DNA of 64,000 bases from Pseudomonadota bacterium (GCA_027485695.1 JAIXQO010000003.1:1116932-1180931), one strand, 5' to 3'. Counted from the first letter of the stretch, positions 55,114-64,000 are shown. Notes: generated by a model from the sequence alone, not told the origin. Numbers and translations: made by a program.

Positions 55114-55342
55114 GGGTTTAATTCAGGATAAAGGTAGTTTTCCGAGATTGGCAAGGGATGAAAGGGCTTGATTCCGGTCAATTGATCGGGGAGAGTGTTC
55201 AGACATCCCGAAGTTTCATTGGACCTATTTTTGAACGTCCCGGTTCTGCGAACTGGGTGTTTATTTTCCGTTCAGTTCAGGTGAATTGAGCGTGAGGCCA
55301 GGGTCGGGAAAACCAGTAGTTCTAAACTCAGGAGAACCTCTC

Positions 55343-55957
55343 ATGAAAAAAATTCTCGTTTCTGTCGCATTATTGGCGATCAGCGGTTGCGCAACGATGA
55401 CTGAACAAGACGGCGGTCTCGTTGAAGATCACGCCAATACCGTAAACAAGTGCGGCGTCGGTAACTATGCTTTCCGTCACCTCAAAGGTAAGTGCGGCGA
55501 AAGCGAAGTCGTCACGACTCCAGCTCTCGCTCCAGCACCTGCTGCGCCAGCGGCAGCTCCAAAAGCAGCTGAACATCAGTCGGTCGCTAAACTCGTCGAC
55601 AATAAAATTGAAATCTCCCAAGAGATCCAATTTCAAACGGGCAAGTCGACTTTGACCCCAGCTGGTAAATCCGTCCTCGATGCTGTTGCTCAAGAGATCA
55701 AAAACAACGAAGCAAAAATCTCTTCGATCGAAATCGCTGGCCACACCGACCACGTCGGCAACGCTGCAAAAAATCAAAGCCTCTCGCAGAAGCGCGCGGA
55801 CGCAGTTCGTACCTACCTCGCCGGCAAAGGCGTGAGCCCGAAAATGCTCAACGCCAAAGGCTACGGCTCTTCGATGCCGAAAGTGGATCCAAAAGGCGCT
55901 TCGAAAGAAGAGTGGTCTAAAAATCGCCGCGTTGAGTTCAACGCTGTGATTCGCTAA
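55343..55957 (+). CDS. OmpA-family lipoprotein
   Basis: 204 aa from ATG 55343 with AGGAG upstream. Upstream in-frame starts lack a signal. Signal peptide with lipobox ISGC (MKKILVSVALLAISGC). A central Ala/Pro linker, then an OmpA C-terminal domain (about 90-204): IEIAGHTDHVGNAAKNQSLSQKRADAVRTYL, KGYGSS, ending NRRVEFNAVIR. The TD and R residues that bind meso-diaminopimelate are present. Pal-like: tethers the outer membrane to peptidoglycan. Ends at a shared terminator with a convergent OmpA-domain gene. Confidence 0.92.
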   Translation: MKKILVSVALLAISGCATMTEQDGGLVEDHANTVNKCGVGNYAFRHLKGKCGESEVVTTPALAPAPAAPAAAPKAAEHQSVAKLVDNKIEISQEIQFQTGKSTLTPAGKSVLDAVAQEIKNNEAKISSIEIAGHTDHVGNAAKNQSLSQKRADAVRTYLAGKGVSPKMLNAKGYGSSMPKVDPKGASKEEWSKNRRVEFNAVIR

Positions 55958-55982
55958 TTTTTACGTTCGAAACGTAAAATAC

Positions 55983-56018
55983 AAAAAGCCCGAGTCGCTA
56001 CCATGGCTCGGGCTTTTT
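55983..56018. terminator. Bidirectional terminator
   Basis: AAAAAGCCCGAG (55983-55994), 12-nt loop, CTCGGGCTTTTT (56007-56018) plus further T. It lies between convergent OmpA-domain genes. Confidence 0.9.
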
Positions 56019-56039
56019 TTTATTTCTGAATCGTCTGCG

Positions 56040-57122
56040 CTATTCTCGAATATCTGGCGGAGGCAAGTCGTCGAGTTCGACGCCTTCGACGTTCGTCGTT
56101 TGATACAGTCCGCGCGACAGCAGTTCGACGTCCGATACGCCCAAGAAATCAAACTCTACGCGTCGATTGCGCTGCCAGGCGGTCTCTTGGTGGCCCGGAT
56201 CAAGTGGTCGACGCTCGCCGAAGCCACGCGTCGAGATTCGGTTCGCGGGAATGCCCGCGGCGATCATGGACTGGCGGACTGATTTCGCGCGCGAGACCGA
56301 GAGGTTCATATTGTAAGCATCACTGCCGCGTTCGTCGGTGTGACCCGAGAGGATCAGCGTTTTCCAGCGGTTTTGATTGGCCATAAGGAATCTCGCCATC
56401 GAGCGAAGTCGTGCGAGGCTGTCGGGGCGGAGGCTTGAGCGATTCAAGTCGAACTCAATGTTGCTGCCATCGAGCACGATTTGGTAACGCTTGAGCGGAC
56501 GATTCTTGTGGACGAGCGGGAGTATAGGTTCCCGATCTTTTTTGAACCAATCTGCGAAAACTGGCCAGCCGAATTGGTAGGTCAGTTGATACCAGCGCGC
56601 ATTGCGCTCCGGGATATTGAGATCCGTTCCGATGCGCGCGCCGATTCGATGAACGGCTAGATCGTCACCCGCGATCTGATAGAGCGCCTCGACTCCCAAA
56701 AGCGCGAGCGACTTCGCGGAACTATCCGTGAACGTTCCGTCACCGAGTCCAACATCCGGCGAGAGCGAGAGGGTCAGAAATGGTCCGATGACCCAACGGC
56801 GGTTGATCGAATATTTGATGCCGGGTTCGATGAAAAATCCGCGGTGGATGGTTTTGGTAAAGGATTGATCGGAGTTGTAGGCCGAGCGTTTACCCCACTG
56901 CCAACCGAGCGCGCCCTCTACGGCCCACTCGCGCCGAAAAAGATAGGAGCCGAGCGTTCGAATGCCGTGTTGTCCGCCATCGCGGTCCAGCTCAGGCGCG
57001 CGGTAGGGGCTGACGGTTCCGAACCCCAGATCGACGGCTTGATACCAATAGAGCGGCGAGGGTTCGCGGGCGTGCGCGATTCCCATGAGTGATTCAAGGA
57101 TGAGCGCGAGTTTGATGAGCAT
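56040..57122 (-). CDS. OmpA-family protein with beta-barrel-like N-terminus
   Basis: 360 aa from ATG 57122 (MLIKLALILESLMGIAHA signal). A longer start at 57185 is within the upstream gene and lacks a signal. Residues 25-220 carry barrel-like strands (WAVEGALGWQWG, IKYSINRRWVIGPFLTLSLS). The C-terminal OmpA domain (about 235-340) has LILSGHTDERGSDAYNMNLSVSR and ends QRNRRVEFDFLG. It probably links an outer-membrane barrel to peptidoglycan. It overlaps the end of the DUF1853 gene by 29 bp. Confidence 0.88.
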   Translation of the reverse strand: MLIKLALILESLMGIAHAREPSPLYWYQAVDLGFGTVSPYRAPELDRDGGQHGIRTLGSYLFRREWAVEGALGWQWGKRSAYNSDQSFTKTIHRGFFIEPGIKYSINRRWVIGPFLTLSLSPDVGLGDGTFTDSSAKSLALLGVEALYQIAGDDLAVHRIGARIGTDLNIPERNARWYQLTYQFGWPVFADWFKKDREPILPLVHKNRPLKRYQIVLDGSNIEFDLNRSSLRPDSLARLRSMARFLMANQNRWKTLILSGHTDERGSDAYNMNLSVSRAKSVRQSMIAAGIPANRISTRGFGERRPLDPGHQETAWQRNRRVEFDFLGVSDVELLSRGLYQTTNVEGVELDDLPPPDIRE

Positions 57123-57999
57123 GGGCGGGCCAGTCCTCCGGGACGATAAAAACACGTCGGCGAACTTTATCACATTCCATCGCAAAAAGCTGGGGTTCTT
57201 GGAGGCTCTCTAAACGAGACTGAAACTCACTCCGTTCGATTCTCGGCGCAAATTCATCACTATGGACCCAGAATCGTTTCTCTCTTAAATCACGAAAATT
57301 TGCGTGCGGTAGGCTTTGCCATTCGCGGAGGCAATCGCCAGGTTTCATCCAAATCCCGGTGAATGCGGTGGGTTCGATTTCCTGAGGCAAGAGTGGAGGC
57401 TCGTGTCCAGAGAGTGTGCCCGGAATAAAAAGACAGCCTTTGGCAAAAGGCACCGATACACATTTACGATTCTCTACCCAGAGCTCCGGAATCTGACCGA
57501 TGATCTCGGGGCGCTCCAGCAAACGGAGCTGATGCGAGTAGAGTTTTGCGACCTTGCGGTCGAGAGAATCTTTGAGTTCGGGGCCCACGAAACGTGATGC
57601 GGATTGCGATCCTCCAGAATCCAGGCAAAGGTAAATTTTGATCGCGGCTTCGACATGAAGTACCGGAGAATCCCTATCTTTTGGGAAAACCAAAAAATCG
57701 AGTTCGCCCGTATTTCCGAACCTAAGTCCACGAACCACTCGTTCGGTACTGGGATGGCTCTTGAGTAGCGCATGAAGCGTGTTTTCGAAGAGATGCCCCA
57801 AGCGCTCGCGCGGCGACTCGGCGGGGAGTGATATTTTTTCGAGCGTGAACTGGTCGAGTTGGGCCGCAAAAAACTGACGAACCCAAGCCGATTGTTCGGT
57901 GGTTGTGGGTGACGCGGGAACGGGAGCGAGGAGGAACGGACTCGACCAAGTCCAGTTCAGACGATCAAAAACCGCATCTTTTGCGCCACTCGCAATCAT
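57094..57999 (-). CDS. DUF1853 family protein
   Basis: 301 aa, soluble. Matches DUF1853 by eye: RERLGHLFENTLHALLKSHP, TGELDFLVFP, HVEAAIKIYL and SRFVGPELKDSLDRKVAKLYSHQLRLL, then LWVENRKCVSVPFAKGCLF. The D...E-x3-K spacing (ELDFL, VEAAIK) suggests a possible nuclease-like fold, which is inference. It precedes the OmpA-domain gene and overlaps it by 29 bp. Confidence 0.82.
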   Translation of the reverse strand: MIASGAKDAVFDRLNWTWSSPFLLAPVPASPTTTEQSAWVRQFFAAQLDQFTLEKISLPAESPRERLGHLFENTLHALLKSHPSTERVVRGLRFGNTGELDFLVFPKDRDSPVLHVEAAIKIYLCLDSGGSQSASRFVGPELKDSLDRKVAKLYSHQLRLLERPEIIGQIPELWVENRKCVSVPFAKGCLFIPGTLSGHEPPLLPQEIEPTAFTGIWMKPGDCLREWQSLPHANFRDLREKRFWVHSDEFAPRIERSEFQSRLESLQEPQLFAMECDKVRRRVFIVPEDWPAHAHQTRAHP

Positions 58000-58106
58000 T
58001 TCAAAATGAGCGTAGAGGCTCTCCGGGGAGGTGTCTATCGAAACGTGATTATTCCCTGGTCACCGCGCTTGCGAATAGGGTGAAATGAGAGAGGTCCGGC
58101 CAATCG

Positions 58107-58114
58107 AGGAGGAG
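58107..58114 (+). promoter_or_regulatory. Shine-Dalgarno selecting the TTG start of greB
   Basis: AGGAGGAG lies 6 nt before TTG 58121. It decides the start; the in-frame ATG 58085 lies upstream without a site. Confidence 0.75.
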
Positions 58115-58120
58115 ACTGTT

Positions 58121-58657
58121 TTGAGCAAGGCATTCACACGCGAAAATGACGGTGACCATTCCGATGAATCCGAACTCCCCGTTCCGTCGGGCAAAAACTA
58201 TATGACGCCCGAAGGCGCCGATCGACTTCGCGAGGAGCTCAAGCGTCTTTTGACGGAAACGCGCCCAGAAGTGGTCAAAGTCGTATCATGGGCCGCCTCT
58301 AATGGCGATCGAAGCGAAAATGGCGATTACCTCTACGGAAAAAAACGACTCCGAGAGATCGATCGAAGGATTCGCTATCTCCAGAAACGTTTGGACGCGG
58401 TCGAGGTCGTTGATCAGCGAGGCTCAACGCCAGAGAAAGTCGTATTCGGGATCTGGGTGGGGATTCGATATGAGAATGGCACCGTCAAACGCATCCGCAT
58501 TGTCGGATTCGATGAAACGGATCCCGCTCAAGGCTATGTGAGCTGGCAGTCTCCCATGGCCAGGGCACTCTTGGGCCTTAAGATCGGCGATGCGACCACA
58601 GTCCGGATGCCCAAAGGTGACGAAGAAGTCGAAATCGAATCCATCGAGGCACCCTGA
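58121..58657 (+). CDS. greB: Transcription elongation factor GreB
   Basis: 178 aa from TTG 58121 (SKAFTRENDG follows, the usual GreB beginning). N-terminal coiled coil with GADRLREELKRLL and the acidic tip region ASNGDRSENGDYLYGKKRL, where Asp/Glu support RNA cleavage in stalled RNA polymerase. C-terminal FKBP-like domain RIVGFDETDPAQGYVSWQSPMARALLG, with the SPMARAL signature. It is followed directly by the DUF167 gene. Confidence 0.93.
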   Translation: MSKAFTRENDGDHSDESELPVPSGKNYMTPEGADRLREELKRLLTETRPEVVKVVSWAASNGDRSENGDYLYGKKRLREIDRRIRYLQKRLDAVEVVDQRGSTPEKVVFGIWVGIRYENGTVKRIRIVGFDETDPAQGYVSWQSPMARALLGLKIGDATTVRMPKGDEEVEIESIEAP

Positions 58658-58984
58658 GTGAAACCCGCTTATCGGGAGGTGGAGGGCGCGCTTTTGGTCG
58701 AGCTCTATGCCAAACCGGGCGCCTCTAGAAACAGCTGGGCCGGGGTTCGGTTAGAGCCAGATGGAGGCCAGTCTTTTGGAATTCAGATTCAGGCCCCTCC
58801 GGTCGAAGGGGCAGCCAACGAAGAGTTGCTCCGGTTCTTGTCCAAGGAATTGAAAAAACTCTCCCATTCCGTACAGGTCACCCTGATTCAAGGCGCGACG
58901 GGAAAAAGAAAACGGGTTAAAATCGAAGCCAATCCTCTTGAACCCGTAACTCAGTATTTTGAGCGAATCGCCAACCAGGGATAG
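58658..58984 (+). CDS. DUF167/YggU family protein
   Basis: 108 aa, GTG start right after the greB stop, so coupled. Core motifs [40 protein letters not shown] and [17 protein letters not shown] match YggU/DUF167. Function unknown; small alpha-beta fold. Confidence 0.9.
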   Translation: MKPAYREVEGALLVELYAKPGASRNSWAGVRLEPDGGQSFGIQIQAPPVEGAANEELLRFLSKELKKLSHSVQVTLIQGATGKRKRVKIEANPLEPVTQYFERIANQG

Positions 58985-58992
58985 TCATTGAT

Positions 58993-59568
58993 ATGTGGAC
59001 GTTGATTCAAATGATGCGCAAGTACGATCCAGCCGCGAAACATGTGCTGGAGATCGTGCTGTTTTATCCAGGCATCAAGGCCATCTTTTTTCATCGGATC
59101 GCTCATTTTCTTTTTTCGAACAATGTTCCACTCCTCCCGCGCGCGATCTCCGAGCTCTCCCGTTTCATTACGGGCATCGATATCCATCCGGGCGCGAAAC
59201 TGGGCCATGTGATCATTGACCATGGCATGGGAGTGGTCATTGGCGAGACGGCGATCGTAGGTGACGGAGTGATCCTGTATCAGGGCGTGAGCCTGGGCGG
59301 AACGAGCTTAGAGGCCAAGAAGCGCCATCCAACGATCGAGGATCGCGTGGTCATTGGTGCGGGTGCCAAGGTGCTCGGAAACATTACGATCGGCGCTGGA
59401 ACGCGGATCGGGGCGAACTCGGTCGTCGTAGGAAGCGTACCACCGAACTCGACAGTCGTCGGAATCCCCGGCAAGATTATCAAAAGAGGCATCAGGGAAG
59501 GTGAGGAGCTCAACCATGAACGGATTGAGGCGGACGCGAAAACGACTGGAGATTCTTCTTCTAGTTAG
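58993..59568 (+). CDS. cysE: Serine O-acetyltransferase
   Basis: 191 aa. Short form of serine acetyltransferase with hexapeptide left-handed helix. [10 protein letters not shown], then [22 protein letters not shown] (catalytic His), [11 protein letters not shown] and [23 protein letters not shown]. It makes O-acetylserine for cysteine synthesis. Its C-terminus overlaps the next gene by 53 bp. Confidence 0.9.
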   Translation: MWTLIQMMRKYDPAAKHVLEIVLFYPGIKAIFFHRIAHFLFSNNVPLLPRAISELSRFITGIDIHPGAKLGHVIIDHGMGVVIGETAIVGDGVILYQGVSLGGTSLEAKKRHPTIEDRVVIGAGAKVLGNITIGAGTRIGANSVVVGSVPPNSTVVGIPGKIIKRGIREGEELNHERIEADAKTTGDSSSS

Positions 59569-60031
59569 CGCGATTTTCATGTTTAGCCGGGGTATCGCTC
59601 ACGCATCGACCGAGGTGACCGCGAATGCGGGAGCCATTGGTCTGGGGGGTGGCGAATCTCAGATCGCCCTCGGCGGCGGCTACCACCGCGAGATGCTGAC
59701 TTGGCTCCAGGTGGGCGGGAGTCTCTTCTATCAAACGCTGGGACACGGCGAAACCAAAGTGAATACGATGACCCTTCGGTTGGGGCCGACGCTCAATATG
59801 GATGGGCCGATTCCTCAGTCCTACTTTTTCTCTCTCGGTCTGACGATGCGCAAAGGCAACGGAGTCATCGCGGCGGGAGCAGATGATCCCAATGCGATCG
59901 GAGCCTACATTCAATTTGGCAAACGCATCTCGCTCGGCGGACCATTCTCGTTTCGCCCAAGTGTCTCGGCGTCTTTTGCCGGAGGCATGCATATTCGGAT
60001 TGAAGTGCTCAGCGTCAGTTATTTTTTCTAG
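59516..60031 (+). CDS. Outer-membrane beta-barrel protein
   Basis: 171 aa from ATG 59516, GAGGAG seven bases upstream, inside the end of cysE. Signal peptide [20 protein letters not shown]. The rest alternates Gly/aromatic strands ([36 protein letters not shown]) and ends SVSYFF with C-terminal Phe, as a small 8-strand barrel. Function unknown. Confidence 0.8.
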   Translation: MNGLRRTRKRLEILLLVSAIFMFSRGIAHASTEVTANAGAIGLGGGESQIALGGGYHREMLTWLQVGGSLFYQTLGHGETKVNTMTLRLGPTLNMDGPIPQSYFFSLGLTMRKGNGVIAAGADDPNAIGAYIQFGKRISLGGPFSFRPSVSASFAGGMHIRIEVLSVSYFF

Positions 60032-60035
60032 CTCG

Positions 60036-60980
60036 TTACTCGCGCCGAAGTTCAATCGGTAACGTCAGCGTCGATGCGGTTCTGTGGGATGGCGCACGCG
60101 GCGCTTGCGCAAGCTGTTTGCGTAGTCGGGTGTAGAATGCGCGAGGTCCCTGTGTGGCGGTTTCCGGTGCTCCGCTTGGATCAAGGAGCGAGTGAAAAAT
60201 CAGGTCCGCTTTTTTGACCACTCCGCTCGGCATGATCGAGAATTTTAGATTACAAATGCCTTGATAGTCCCCGAGAGTCTCGTCAACGATTCGCAAACAC
60301 CACTCGATGAGTTCGCCGCTCCACTCGATACCGGAATGGGAGCGCGATAGACCGCCTTCGATAAATGGGCGTGGAGCGACAAACCAACCGTGCAATACCA
60401 AGCGTCCGTGGCGGGGTTCGCGAGTGCCGACGACTCGAGAAACCCCATGCGGAATGCGCGGATCAAAAAGCAGGAGTTGGTTGAATCGCGTTGGGATTTT
60501 TTCGAAAAAATCGCCGAGTTCTTGTCCTCGGTCCATGGTGAAGCGTTGCCAATGCGATAGCAGACGCTCCGTCGCTAGTACAGTCTCACCGCCCTGGTAA
60601 ATCGGGCGGTCAGGTCCCAGAGAGAGGACGTATGCCCAGGGGCCATGTGGAGCGTCGGTGTGGAGGTTTTGATAAGCGCCGTCCGTATAAAGGCTCATCC
60701 ACGGGGGGGAGAGGCCATGGCAGCCGAGTTGGTTTTTTCCGAAATCGAGGAGCGTTTGCTCGAGCGCCTGGTAGTGCTTGGGTTCAAAGAATCGCGCGGC
60801 CGGGGTTCGCAGGAGAGAATATTGGTCCTCGATGTGCCACGGTTCCCAGACGAGTCTACGAGATTTTGAATCCCGAGCGTCACGAAATGCAGAATCAAAC
60901 TCCGAGCGGAGTTGCCGAGCAAGCGTGGGCGATAGAAATCGTGGATGGGCTAAGACGCGTTTTCGTTCGAGTGATTTCAC
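60036..60980 (-). CDS. 2-oxoglutarate/Fe(II) oxygenase
   Basis: 314 aa, soluble. Double-stranded beta-helix with Fe ligands: His and Asp in YQNLHTDAPHG, second His in DPRIPHGVSRVVG, and Arg for 2-oxoglutarate in RHGRLVLHGW. Resembles prolyl-4-hydroxylase-like/2OG-FeII_Oxy proteins. C-terminal region (about 210-314) is different, with IEWCLRIVDETLGDY. Substrate unknown. Flanked by a hairpin at 60993-61022. Confidence 0.85.
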   Translation of the reverse strand: MKSLERKRVLAHPRFLSPTLARQLRSEFDSAFRDARDSKSRRLVWEPWHIEDQYSLLRTPAARFFEPKHYQALEQTLLDFGKNQLGCHGLSPPWMSLYTDGAYQNLHTDAPHGPWAYVLSLGPDRPIYQGGETVLATERLLSHWQRFTMDRGQELGDFFEKIPTRFNQLLLFDPRIPHGVSRVVGTREPRHGRLVLHGWFVAPRPFIEGGLSRSHSGIEWSGELIEWCLRIVDETLGDYQGICNLKFSIMPSGVVKKADLIFHSLLDPSGAPETATQGPRAFYTRLRKQLAQAPRAPSHRTASTLTLPIELRRE

Positions 60981-60992
60981 GAGAATGAAATT

Positions 60993-61022
60993 GCCCCCTT
61001 TTTGTTCGAAAGAAAAGGGGGC
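60993..61022. repeat. Intergenic hairpin
   Basis: GCCCCCTTTT (60993-61002) pairs with AAAAGGGGGC (61013-61022), with TTCGAA in the loop. It lies between tandem minus-strand genes and may be a terminator for the 61039 gene, though no T-run follows the stem. Confidence 0.55.
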
Positions 61023-61038
61023 AGTTGGGGTGAAGAGT

Positions 61039-62229
61039 TTAGTTCACGAGGCTTCCAGAGGTAGCGCCGCCCGTAGATGGCGATAGTGCCTCGGACTGAG
61101 CTGCCGGGCTGGTCGTACCGGACTGTGCAGCTGCCTGAGCGCGTTCAGCGTCACGGACGGCCCCGGAGGCGTATGCATAACAACGAGTCGCGTTTTCAAG
61201 CAGGTTCGTGTAGTCGTCGCGAATGCCCGTCAGAGCAAGAAACTCTTTTTGAGTTTGGTCGAGCTTCTTGGATTTCTGAGCAGGCGTCAGTTTTTTCGGC
61301 TCTTTTTCGATCATCATCGCGTATTTCGTGGCCCAGAGTTCGCGCTCTTTCATGCGAGTGGCGAGTTCCCGCTGCGTTTCGCGTTCCTGAAGAGTGGAGC
61401 GAGTGGCATTGAGTTTCGAAGAGTCGACGGTCGTCTTCGGGGCAGATCGATCTTGGGCTGTGCGTAGGGTGCGACGGTCGTTATAGGAAACGCTGTGGTC
61501 GTTTTTCAAGAGTGCTTTGCGTTCGGCGATCTCGCGATCGAGGGTCGCAATTTTTAGGCGAACGCGCTCCATCGTTTTTTCGCGGACCTGATTGTTTGAG
61601 TAGCGTTCAACGTCGTCAGGGTTCAGAAGAACCGCTTGGCGCTTCGCGATTTCGGAGACCGTCCAAGCATGCGTTGAATCTGCCGATGCCATCGCGGATT
61701 TCAGCGCGTCTGCACGGCCGGCGTCGGGAACTTCGGAGCCGCAGTTTTGCTTCACAACCATTTTCAGGAGCGCTTGTTTCTGACTGAGCGTCGAAGGCGT
61801 TTCGACTTCGGCGGCTGGCACTTTGCCGTTCAGAGACATGGCGTTGATTTTATTGCGTTCGGCGATTGCAACCGCGGTCTTGGCTTTCTTGATCGCGTTG
61901 CGTTTAGCGAGTGCTTCGTCTTGAGCTTTTTTCAGTGCGTCGGCGCGAGCCTTTTCGGCGGCGATGCGAGCTTTCTCGGCGGCTACGCGCTTTTCCTCGG
62001 CGATGCGAACGCGTTCAGCTTCTTCGTCTTTGCGTTTTTGCGTTTCGAGCGCGCTTTCACCGATCAACGTGCCGGTCGTTTTGATGGCGCGCTTCTGTTT
62101 CGCTTTGAGTGTGGACTCAAGGCTAGTCGCTTCTTGAAACACGTGTTGAGTGGATCGGTTGCTCGCCCCATGAGCCGTTCCGATCGCCAGAATGACGATA
62201 ACTGCGGTTAATCCGCGTGTAGTCTGCAT
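61039..62229 (-). CDS. Secreted coiled-coil protein
   Basis: 396 aa from ATG 62229 with signal peptide LTAVIVILAIGTAHGA. A TTG at 62241 is less likely. Residues 45-140 are a Lys/Glu/Ala/Arg-rich coiled coil (KDEEAERVRIAEEKRVAAEK, ARIAAEKARADALKKAQDEA). Helices continue to about 360 with RETQRELATRMKERELWATK. Four Cys at most; the C-terminus is Ser/Gly/Thr-rich. No family; may act as a periplasmic structural element. Confidence 0.78.
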   Translation of the reverse strand: MQTTRGLTAVIVILAIGTAHGASNRSTQHVFQEATSLESTLKAKQKRAIKTTGTLIGESALETQKRKDEEAERVRIAEEKRVAAEKARIAAEKARADALKKAQDEALAKRNAIKKAKTAVAIAERNKINAMSLNGKVPAAEVETPSTLSQKQALLKMVVKQNCGSEVPDAGRADALKSAMASADSTHAWTVSEIAKRQAVLLNPDDVERYSNNQVREKTMERVRLKIATLDREIAERKALLKNDHSVSYNDRRTLRTAQDRSAPKTTVDSSKLNATRSTLQERETQRELATRMKERELWATKYAMMIEKEPKKLTPAQKSKKLDQTQKEFLALTGIRDDYTNLLENATRCYAYASGAVRDAERAQAAAQSGTTSPAAQSEALSPSTGGATSGSLVN

Positions 62230-62422
62230 ACGTACCCCCAAAAACTCAGCATCTCTAGGTAGAGCAAGAGGCGTTCCCGAGAGGGGACCTTGAAATCAGG
62301 GGGGATTTTAGTGTTTTGACATTTTACGGCTGTTCAAAACTTTGACAATGACGCAAATAGTCGAAATGATTGAGTTCTTGTGTCACTCATGACTCAGGCG
62401 TGGTAGAGTCCAAGGCTTACCT

Positions 62423-63133
62423 ATGCTGAATGTCCAAGGCGTCCGCACCGAAGTTTTTAAAAAAGGCGATTCACTCGAAACCTTCCTAGAGCAGTCGATC
62501 GGCGAGCGCGAGCTCGATCAGACCATCGTCGTAGTGACCTCGAAGATCGTCTCCGTGTCCGAAAATGGTTTCGTTCCCAAGCACACGGTTTCCTCTAAGG
62601 CGGAGCTGATCGCAAAAGAAGCGGACCGCGTTTTAGGCGAAGGGCCGTACGGAGTTTGGCTGACGGTTAAACATGGAATTTTCATTCCCTCCGCCGGCAT
62701 CGATGAGTCAAACGTCGAAGAAGAAAGTTATTTGGTTTTTCCAAAAGATCCGTTCGCATCCGCGGCGCAGATTGGAAAATTCCTTCGCAAAAAATACCAG
62801 AGTGATCGAATCGGCGTGATCATCTCGGATAGTCATACAACTCCGCTTCGTTGGGGCGTGACGGGAATTGGTCTATCTTTTTGGGGATTTAATCCCGTCA
62901 AAAACCTGGTGGGCGCAAAAGATATTTTCGGACGTCCGCTGCAGTTCACACGTGTGAACATCGTGGATGCGCTCTCTGCTTCGGCCGTGCTCGTCATGGG
63001 AGAGTCCGATGATCGTAAGCCGATCGCGCTCATTCAAGGCGCTGAGATCGAATGGACTTCTGACGCTGATCGCTCGGCGATTTCGATTCCTCCGGAAGAA
63101 GATCTTTATCGCGATTTTTTTAAATTCAGTTAG
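62423..63133 (+). CDS. CofE-like coenzyme F420-0:L-glutamate ligase family protein
   Basis: 236 aa. Family motifs: IVVVTSKIVSVSENGFV, GIDESNV, and ISDSHTTPLRWGVTGIGLSFWG. It is like F420:glutamyl ligase, which adds glutamate to F420-0 in archaea and actinobacteria. No other F420 gene is in the window, and CofE-like proteins occur in many bacteria without F420, so the substrate is uncertain. 12 nt before a small lipoprotein gene. Confidence 0.87.
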   Translation: MLNVQGVRTEVFKKGDSLETFLEQSIGERELDQTIVVVTSKIVSVSENGFVPKHTVSSKAELIAKEADRVLGEGPYGVWLTVKHGIFIPSAGIDESNVEEESYLVFPKDPFASAAQIGKFLRKKYQSDRIGVIISDSHTTPLRWGVTGIGLSFWGFNPVKNLVGAKDIFGRPLQFTRVNIVDALSASAVLVMGESDDRKPIALIQGAEIEWTSDADRSAISIPPEEDLYRDFFKFS

Positions 63134-63145
63134 CATAGAAGATCT

Positions 63146-63436
63146 ATGAAATCGAAAACGTTCTCACTCGCGGTCATCGCTCTCGCTCTTTCTGTCTCGA
63201 TGTTTTCCTGCTCATCGTCTTCCAAAGATGCGTCGGAAAATGCAGCGAACTCGACGGGTGATTCGTTTCCTCATTCACAGTTTTGGAACTGCGTCGTGAA
63301 GTCTCGCGGCAAAACATTCTACGGTCGCGCGGGCAGTGCGCTTGAGGCACGTGCGCAGGCGTTCGAACAGTGTGAGTCGAGTTTTAAGAAAAACGAATGC
63401 GCTCCGGTGCTCTGCGAATTGAAGAGCGCGGACTAA
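63146..63436 (+). CDS. Small lipoprotein
   Basis: 96 aa. Signal with lipobox FSCSSSS (Cys 22). Mature C-terminal motif FWNCVVKSRGKTFYGRAGSALEARAQAFEQC with Cys pair, the same W-x-C...C theme as the C-terminus of the 5529 protein. Probably disulphide-stabilised. Confidence 0.78.
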   Translation: MKSKTFSLAVIALALSVSMFSCSSSSKDASENAANSTGDSFPHSQFWNCVVKSRGKTFYGRAGSALEARAQAFEQCESSFKKNECAPVLCELKSAD

Positions 63437-63437
63437 C

Positions 63438-64000
63438 TTAGTTCGCCGGTTCTGGCAACGCCGCAGAGTGGAGTGTCCAGATGCTGGAGTTTTTCCAGTC
63501 GGTGCTCGTAGTTCCCCCAGCGATTCCTCCGCCGCTATAGAAAAACGCATCCACTTGTTCGCCACTGACTGCATCTAGGGTCGGAGCCGTCGACACCCAC
63601 GAGGAACTCACGGTTTCAGCGGGAGATCGATCACTCCAGAATGCGTTGTCGAGTACGTATTTGCCGGTCGAAGTGCTGTAGCCAGCTAACACACCGGTAG
63701 CAGGATTGGAGGTCAAGAGCTCGACGTCGATGATCACGTTTTTCAAGGTCGTGTCCGCGTTGTCATTGTATTGACCTGTGTACGATGCCAAGCGACCCAA
63801 TCCGGATGATGCATCAATCGTCCCTGAGATCACGATGTTTTCGTGCTGTTTGCCTTCGGCGGTGTAGAGTCCAGCAAGTCCGCCGACCCATCCCGCCGTT
63901 GAGGTGACGGTGAGGGTTGGATAGATCGCAATGTTCTTGAGGTTCAAGCGCCCGGCGATTCCGATAGCACCACCTACATACTTACCGTCCGATTGGATCG
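63438..64000 (-). CDS. GLUG-repeat protein (3' part, 5' end outside window)
   Basis: Open frame from the right edge to the stop at 63438; an apparent start at 63947 is internal (TTG). Repeats with VGGLAGLYT and YVGGAIG match the GLUG motif. Beta-helix surface protein, probably an adhesin. C-terminus SIWTLHSAALPEPAN. It converges on the small lipoprotein with 1 nt between. Confidence 0.75.
   Translation of the reverse strand, partial: IQSDGKYVGGAIGIAGRLNLKNIAIYPTLTVTSTAGWVGGLAGLYTAEGKQHENIVISGTIDASSGLGRLASYTGQYNDNADTTLKNVIIDVELLTSNPATGVLAGYSTSTGKYVLDNAFWSDRSPAETVSSSWVSTAPTLDAVSGEQVDAFFYSGGGIAGGTTSTDWKNSSIWTLHSAALPEPAN

Overview
This window looks like a chromosomal segment of a Bdellovibrionota/Oligoflexia-type (or related deltaproteobacterial) Gram-negative bacterium. 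I infer this from the mix of an AgmX/PglI-type FHA/TonB-C protein, a TolQ-TolR-TolR operon, a sigma-54 response regulator, and an unusually high share of exported proteins (signal peptides, lipoproteins, OmpA-type proteins, outer-membrane barrels). No 16S rRNA or other phylogenetic marker was compared, so the assignment is a judgement. There is no prophage, insertion sequence or CRISPR array. Most genes are chromosomal housekeeping genes interleaved with lineage-specific secreted proteins.

Layout. 1-3.3 kb: 3' part of an FHA/TonB-C protein, a DUF1877-like protein and an NtrC-family regulator. 3.5-9.9 kb: SIMPL-domain protein, a region of small overlapping ORFs ending in a terminator, secreted proteins and two coupled membrane proteins. 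10.1-15.5 kb: a 1109-aa exported beta-sandwich/coiled-coil protein followed by ExbB/TolQ and two ExbD/TolR proteins, probably a proton-driven envelope machine that could work with an AgmX/GltG-like partner such as the first gene. 15.6-22 kb: trypsin-like lipoprotein protease, thioredoxin, RDD protein, lipoprotein, DNA polymerase I. 22-25.3 kb: two tandem paralogous secreted proteins and a membrane protein.

25.5-30 kb: tight operon miaB - gamma-carbonic-anhydrase-like protein - guaB - gluQ. 30-35 kb: small exported proteins, then a divergent pair of secreted proteins, one with a JAMM-like HxHP motif. 35.2-39.8 kb: guaA, a catalase-superfamily protein with a downstream exported protein, and a divergent secreted protein whose signal peptide is interrupted by an in-frame TGA. 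39.9-47.6 kb: dnaE, an exported protein with a CsgG-like lipoprotein, lipB, and a secreted protein with an internal duplication.

47.6-54 kb: tRNA-Val(GAC), a nearby duplication of the tRNA 3' end, then a two-gene unit: a LysM plus beta-barrel protein and, six bases downstream, a 1538-aa protein of Ig-like, fibronectin-III and phage-fibre-like modules. The order LysM, barrel, Ig passenger matches an intimin/invasin (type Ve) protein split over two genes, and it is the most interesting candidate system here. 54.3-64 kb: Lys-rich exported protein, two OmpA-domain proteins, DUF1853 protein, greB, DUF167 protein, serine acetyltransferase, an OM barrel, a 2-oxoglutarate oxygenase, a coiled-coil secreted protein, a CofE-like ligase, a small lipoprotein and the 3' end of a GLUG-repeat protein.
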